From an uncultured Acetatifactor sp. (GTDB lineage: Bacteria > Bacillota > Clostridia > Lachnospirales > Lachnospiraceae): a stretch of DNA of 64,000 bases. The notes under the pieces are model-generated. The model ran no database searches. It worked only from the letters and a program-made list of their open reading frames with translations, and was not told the origin of the DNA. Location of the stretch: positions 1 to 64,000 of the forward strand of contig CATKYJ010000015.1 of assembly GCA_949840885.1 (NCBI GenBank). Direction: 5' to 3'. This document shows positions 60,828 through 64,000 of the stretch, one piece after another. Made by a program: the position numbers and the translations under genes. Position 1 is the stretch's first letter. Each line of letters begins with the position of its first letter.

Positions 60828-61958
60828 ATGGATATAAACCTTAATGACTTGATAGCGGGCTGCATGCAGACTATTGATAAAAAGATGAAAAATCTAAATA
60901 AACTGAATATTGTTGTAGTAGGAAAAACAGGGGTAGGAAAGAGTACACTGATAAATAATATTTTCAGAGAAAGATTAGTAGAGACAGGAACTGGGGCGCC
61001 CGTGACGGCTCACATGGTTAAAATAACCAAAGAAGATTTTCCGCTTACCATTTATGACACCAGAGGATTTGAATTAGGGCAAGACTCACAAAGAGAAATA
61101 CGAAATGAATTACTGGAAAAAATCAAAGAGGGTTCCGGTTCGGGAGACATCAATAAGGCGATTCATTGTGTCTGGTATTGTGTTTCTGCAACTTCCAGCC
61201 GTTTTGAACCTCAGGAAATGGAATGGATTAAGGCGTTTACGGAAGAAAGTAGTATTTATCACATTCCGGTCATTGTTGTTCTTACACAGGCATATGGGAA
61301 AAAGGCTCAGGAAATGAAAAAATACATAGAGTCTCTAAATATGCATGTGATTCAGGTTGTGCCTGTATTGGCCGAAGATATGGAAATTAATGACGAATAT
61401 TGCGTAAAAGCGTATGGATTAGATACATTAATCGAAATTATGCAAGAGGCACTGCCCAATGAGATGGTGGATACACTAATGAGTGTTCAGCAGGTCAATC
61501 TAAAGTTAAAGCAGAAAAGAGCCCAGGCTGCAGTGGCTGCTGGAGCAGTGGCAGCGGCTGCTGCAGGAGCTGCGCCTATTCCATTTGCGGATGCAGCAGT
61601 TTTAGTGCCTACTGAAATAACAATGCTGGCTTCTATCACAGCAATTTTTGGCTTTGACATTTCAAAGGCGGTTTTGACTACATTAATATCATCGATTGTT
61701 GGGACAAGCGGGGCAACATTTGCAGGAAAAGCAATCGTTTCAAATTTGTTTAAATTGATTCCTGGTCTTGGGACTCTCGCCGGGGGTGCAATTTCCGCGG
61801 CTACAGCATCAACTATGACAATAGCATTAGGAGAAGCATATATTGGAGTGATGACAGCAATGTTTAAAGGGGAAATAACTCCAAAAGATTTAGAGACGAA
61901 GCAGGGAAAGCAGAAAATAACTGACATGTTTAAAAAGGAACTAAAGCAAAAAAGATGA
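60828..61958 (+). CDS. P-loop GTPase with hydrophobic C-terminal region (DUF697-like)
   Basis: 376 residues. G1 is VVVGKTGVGKSTLINNIF, a G2 threonine lies in GTGAPVTAHMV, G3 is DTRG, and the G4 position reads VVLTQAYGKK instead of NKxD. From residue 225 on the chain is Ala/Gly-rich and hydrophobic (AAVAAGAVAAAAAGAAPIPF, then ADAAVLVPTEITMLASITAIFG), resembling the DUF697/YcjF-type membrane-associating region, ending in a Lys-rich tail. The family role is unclear; membrane-acting GTPases of this sort occur in stress and defence settings. Start chosen at ATG 60828 after GAGAGGA. Confidence 0.82.
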   Translation: MDINLNDLIAGCMQTIDKKMKNLNKLNIVVVGKTGVGKSTLINNIFRERLVETGTGAPVTAHMVKITKEDFPLTIYDTRGFELGQDSQREIRNELLEKIKEGSGSGDINKAIHCVWYCVSATSSRFEPQEMEWIKAFTEESSIYHIPVIVVLTQAYGKKAQEMKKYIESLNMHVIQVVPVLAEDMEINDEYCVKAYGLDTLIEIMQEALPNEMVDTLMSVQQVNLKLKQKRAQAAVAAGAVAAAAAGAAPIPFADAAVLVPTEITMLASITAIFGFDISKAVLTTLISSIVGTSGATFAGKAIVSNLFKLIPGLGTLAGGAISAATASTMTIALGEAYIGVMTAMFKGEITPKDLETKQGKQKITDMFKKELKQKR

Positions 61959-62148
61959 GGAAGCTTTGATGCGATAGGGATTAAGGGCATAGGTTCTTAT
62001 GGTAACGTTTAGATGTAGCAGAAGTGCGTGCAATTAATCCACTGTTGTAGACTACTAATCCAAGGACAGTCTGCCTAATTAGGAGCTACCTATTTGTCAG
62101 GCGGCGATGATGTATTATTAAAAACTATTAGAAAGCAGGAGTACTGCA

Positions 62149-62265
62149 ATGATGAAAAGATGGTTCATAATGGTATTGCCGGTAATAATTGGAATAGGAC
62201 TATTAACAGGATGTGGAAGCGGTGATATAGAGGACCAGGTATATAATGTTGTACAATCAGACTGA
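62149..62265 (+). CDS. Tiny lipoprotein, possibly a truncated gene
   Basis: 38 residues: [20 protein letters not shown] then the lipobox cysteine in LTGCGSGD, and 16 further residues to a stop. AGGAG seven bases upstream. It is either a genuine small lipoprotein or the 5' end of a longer gene cut off by rearrangement; the overlapping SEC-C frame that starts inside it favours truncation. Confidence 0.5.
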   Translation: MMKRWFIMVLPVIIGIGLLTGCGSGDIEDQVYNVVQSD

Positions 62266-62476
62266 TAATAGGGATGAAATGGAAAAATTTAAAAGACTCA
62301 ATCAGTTTTTAAGCCTTGAAATACCTGTTTTGCAGAATTTTAGCTTGAAAAGCGTTATTGAAACAAGAATGAAAGATATTGAAAAAGTTGAAAGAAATGC
62401 ACCATGTCCATGTGGAAGCGGTTTGAAATTCAAAAAGTGTTGCGGGAAAAATATGTATTATAAAAACAAAAATTGA
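62246..62476 (+). CDS. SEC-C motif protein, fragment-like
   Basis: 76 residues whose C-terminus is a perfect SEC-C zinc motif ([19 protein letters not shown]), as found at the ends of SecA and many small proteins. The preceding 50 residues are unremarkable helix. ATG 62246 overlaps the lipoprotein frame and no strong ribosome site precedes it or the in-frame ATG 62279, so this may be the 3' end of a longer protein. Confidence 0.55.
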   Translation: MLYNQTDNRDEMEKFKRLNQFLSLEIPVLQNFSLKSVIETRMKDIEKVERNAPCPCGSGLKFKKCCGKNMYYKNKN

Positions 62477-62793
62477 TGAAAAGAATCATGAGGAAACACG
62501 CTAAAACGGTGGAAGAACCGGATGTCGTTGTTCTGTCCGAGGAAGAAAAAAGGTTTGTAAAGGAAGCTCTTGTTGTAAATGAGACCGGTGGTTATAAGTA
62601 TCCGGCCGGATTATATGATTTGCTATTGATTTACACAGGAATTCGTGTCGGGGAGGCTTTGTCATTAAGATTTCGCGACTATAACTCAGATCTTGGGATT
62701 TTGTAAATCTATAAAAGCGCTTCCATGGTTCGGAACCATGCCGAAAAGGCGGATAAACGGCAGATTATGGTAGAGGGGAAGCCTAATTTGGGA
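62473..62793 (+). pseudogene. Tyrosine recombinase (integrase) remnant
   Basis: The first 77 residues to the stop at 62706 include LLLIYTGIRVGEALSLRFRDY, the segment with the first catalytic arginine of phage-type integrases. After the stop, another frame continues IYKSASMVRNHAEKADKRQI and then MVEGKPNLGF, also integrase-like, before ending. The N-terminal core-binding domain and the His-x-x-Arg/Tyr motifs are missing. A decayed integrase, consistent with an island inserted at the tRNA. Confidence 0.7.
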
Positions 62794-62819
62794 TTTTAAG
62801 CGATAGCAAATGACATAAT

Positions 62820-62865
62820 AAGGAATTACCTGTAACGCGAATGCCAGGTAATTCCTTGTTTTTGT
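62820..62865 (+). terminator. Rho-independent terminator
   Basis: Perfect 13-bp arms AAGGAATTACCTG (62820-62832) and CAGGTAATTCCTT (62845-62857), followed by GTTTTTGTT. Confidence 0.85.
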
Positions 62866-62931
62866 TGTATTTCATGGTGTTTTAGATTATAATTTGAGAA
62901 GAAGCCGCAGGGTATTAAGTGAGATGGTTCT

Positions 62932-63123
62932 TTGGAGAATCATAATTTCGGAATAGGTTGCAATACTAATTCGGCAGAGCTGTTTAAGGAAAGCCTTAAG
63001 AGAGTGGCAGAAATGGAGAGGAGATTCATACCACAGACAGGCATTGTGCCTACTTTTGATTCCATGTGTGCTGAAGCGAACAAAATTATGGTATACTGGG
63101 AATATGTGGAAGGAGATGTGTAA
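62932..63123 (+). CDS. Small hypothetical protein before the Rpn gene
   Basis: 63 residues from a TTG start, ending in IMVYWEYVEGDV. The stop overlaps the next ATG (TAATG), so translational coupling is possible. The upstream site is weak and I do not recognise the sequence; it may be part of a longer decayed frame. Confidence 0.35.
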   Translation: MENHNFGIGCNTNSAELFKESLKRVAEMERRFIPQTGIVPTFDSMCAEANKIMVYWEYVEGDV

Positions 63124-64000
63124 TGCGTGAGAAAAAGCAGGTTTTGAAGCCCGACACTGTGCTGAAAAATTATTGGAACGATAACGAACGGTTTGCTGAT
63201 TTTTTCAATGCTGTGTTGTTCCATGGAGAGCAGAGGATATTTCCGGAAGAATTGGAGGAACTTGACACGGAGGAGTCTACTGTATTAGAACACCGCGAGT
63301 ATGCGGAATCTATCGCGGCTTCAAGAGACAGCGTCAAGGTCAGGAAGAAGTCTTCTGCGTTGGGTGTGGAATTTGTGATTCTGGGAATGGAAAATCAGGG
63401 ACATATTCATTATGCTATGCCAATGAGAGTTATGGGATATGACTATGGATTTTATAAGAAGCAATATGATAGCAACGCAAAAAGGTATAAAACAGCAGAA
63501 GGATTGAGTGAGGACTAATATCTATCCAAAATGCGTGAGACAGATAAACTGATACCCGTTATCACAGTGGTTGTCTATTATGGCGAAAAACCCTGGAATG
63601 GAGCAGCTTCATTGCATGGGATGCTGAACATTCCTGAGGAGGTTGCACAATATGTGAACGACTATAAGATAATTCTTGTGGAAGCCAGGCAGAATGAATA
63701 TAAATTCCATAATGTGGATAATAAGGATTTCTTTAATCTGCTGCGAATTCTTCTGGATAACAATAAACCTTTTAACGAGGTAAAAGAAGAAGCCATAGAG
63801 TATACAAAAAAGCATGATGTGGAGAAATCAGTGGTAATGACGGTTGCGGGTGCGGCGAATTGTAAGCTGAACTATGAATTGAAAGGAGATGGCGGTATGT
63901 GGACTGTTTTTGAAGAGACCCAAAATGAGGGGAGAATCAGGGGCATTATTGAAATGGGGATTGAATGTGGATTATCTGAGGAAGACATTTTGGAGAAGCT
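63123..64000 (+). pseudogene. Rpn-family recombination-promoting nuclease/putative transposase, in-frame stop
   Basis: The N-terminal 131 residues (KNYWNDNERFADFFNAVLF, STVLEHREYAES, VKVRKKSSALGVEFVILGME, MPMRVMGYDYGFYKKQYD) match the PD-(D/E)XK nuclease family common in Lachnospiraceae. A TAA at 63516-63518 interrupts, but the same frame continues YLSKMRETDKLIPVITVVVY and runs to the window end (VVMTVAGAANCKLNYELKG, SEEDILEK). Family members have Glu at the stop position, so a single G-to-T change explains it. The second part could restart at ATG 63531. The 3' end is beyond the window. Confidence 0.82.

Overview
This window looks like a chromosomal segment of a Gram-positive, low-sporulation-type anaerobe of the class Clostridia, most likely a gut Lachnospiraceae member with a fairly GC-rich genome. 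The evidence is the gene content: hrcA-grpE-dnaK-dnaJ heat-shock operon with a CIRCE half-site, ireB-ruvX-DUF1292, ribonuclease J, a type III glutamine synthetase, an HPr-like protein typical of this group, strong AGGAGG-type ribosome binding sites, and an oxygen-sensitive glycyl radical enzyme.

Layout. (1) 1-13.7 kb: the heat-shock operon, then a cassette of a secreted His-rich protein, an ECF sigma factor, an RsgI-type anti-sigma factor with a His-rich tail and an O-antigen-ligase-like membrane protein, then prmA, rsmE, a cysteine desulfurase and thiI (tRNA thiolation). (2) 13.8-21.6 kb: housekeeping genes (HPr-like protein, mtaB, ireB, ruvX, DUF1292, RNase J, an MltG-like protein, trmR, a U32 peptidase-family tRNA hydroxylation protein). 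(3) 21.5-24.5 kb, minus strand: a four-gene cell-surface sugar cassette (GtrA flippase, DegT aminotransferase, FdtA-like ketoisomerase, GtrB-like glycosyltransferase). (4) 25.2-27.3 kb: type III glutamine synthetase behind a probable transcription attenuator. (5) 27.3-59.0 kb: a roughly 31 kb glycan-utilisation locus on the plus strand. It holds three paralogous secreted, membrane-anchored beta-helix proteins, a LacI-family regulator, PHP-domain phosphoesterases, GH3, GH4 (two), GH20, GH28, GH42 and GH43-like glycosidases, a GNAT-like acyltransferase, an ABC importer (two permeases plus a lipoprotein binding protein), and a glycyl radical enzyme with its own radical-SAM activase. (6) 59.3-64 kb: tRNA-Gln(CUG) followed by an AT-rich island with a short relaxase, an XRE regulator divergent from a small membrane protein plus GTPase pair, SEC-C and tyrosine-recombinase remnants, and an Rpn-family nuclease gene interrupted by an in-frame stop.

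How it works together. In the glycan locus the beta-helix proteins carry signal peptides and C-terminal membrane anchors, so they should act outside the cell; the binding protein and two permeases import oligosaccharides; the GH enzymes without signal peptides finish depolymerisation in the cytoplasm. Five copies of a near-palindromic sequence built on ATTAACGTTAAT lie in or near promoters of the beta-helix genes, the activase, the radical enzyme and the acyltransferase, and the LacI-family regulator inside the locus is the natural candidate to bind them. The radical enzyme keeps a C-x-E active-site motif (Cys355, Glu357) but its glycyl-radical loop reads RVWGW rather than the usual RV(S/A)GY. 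It is therefore the best candidate here for an undescribed activity, probably on a sugar or sugar-derived product of this locus; that last step is inference.

Limits: all assignments come from reading motifs and context without database searches. Glycoside hydrolase families are given at family level and substrates are not established.
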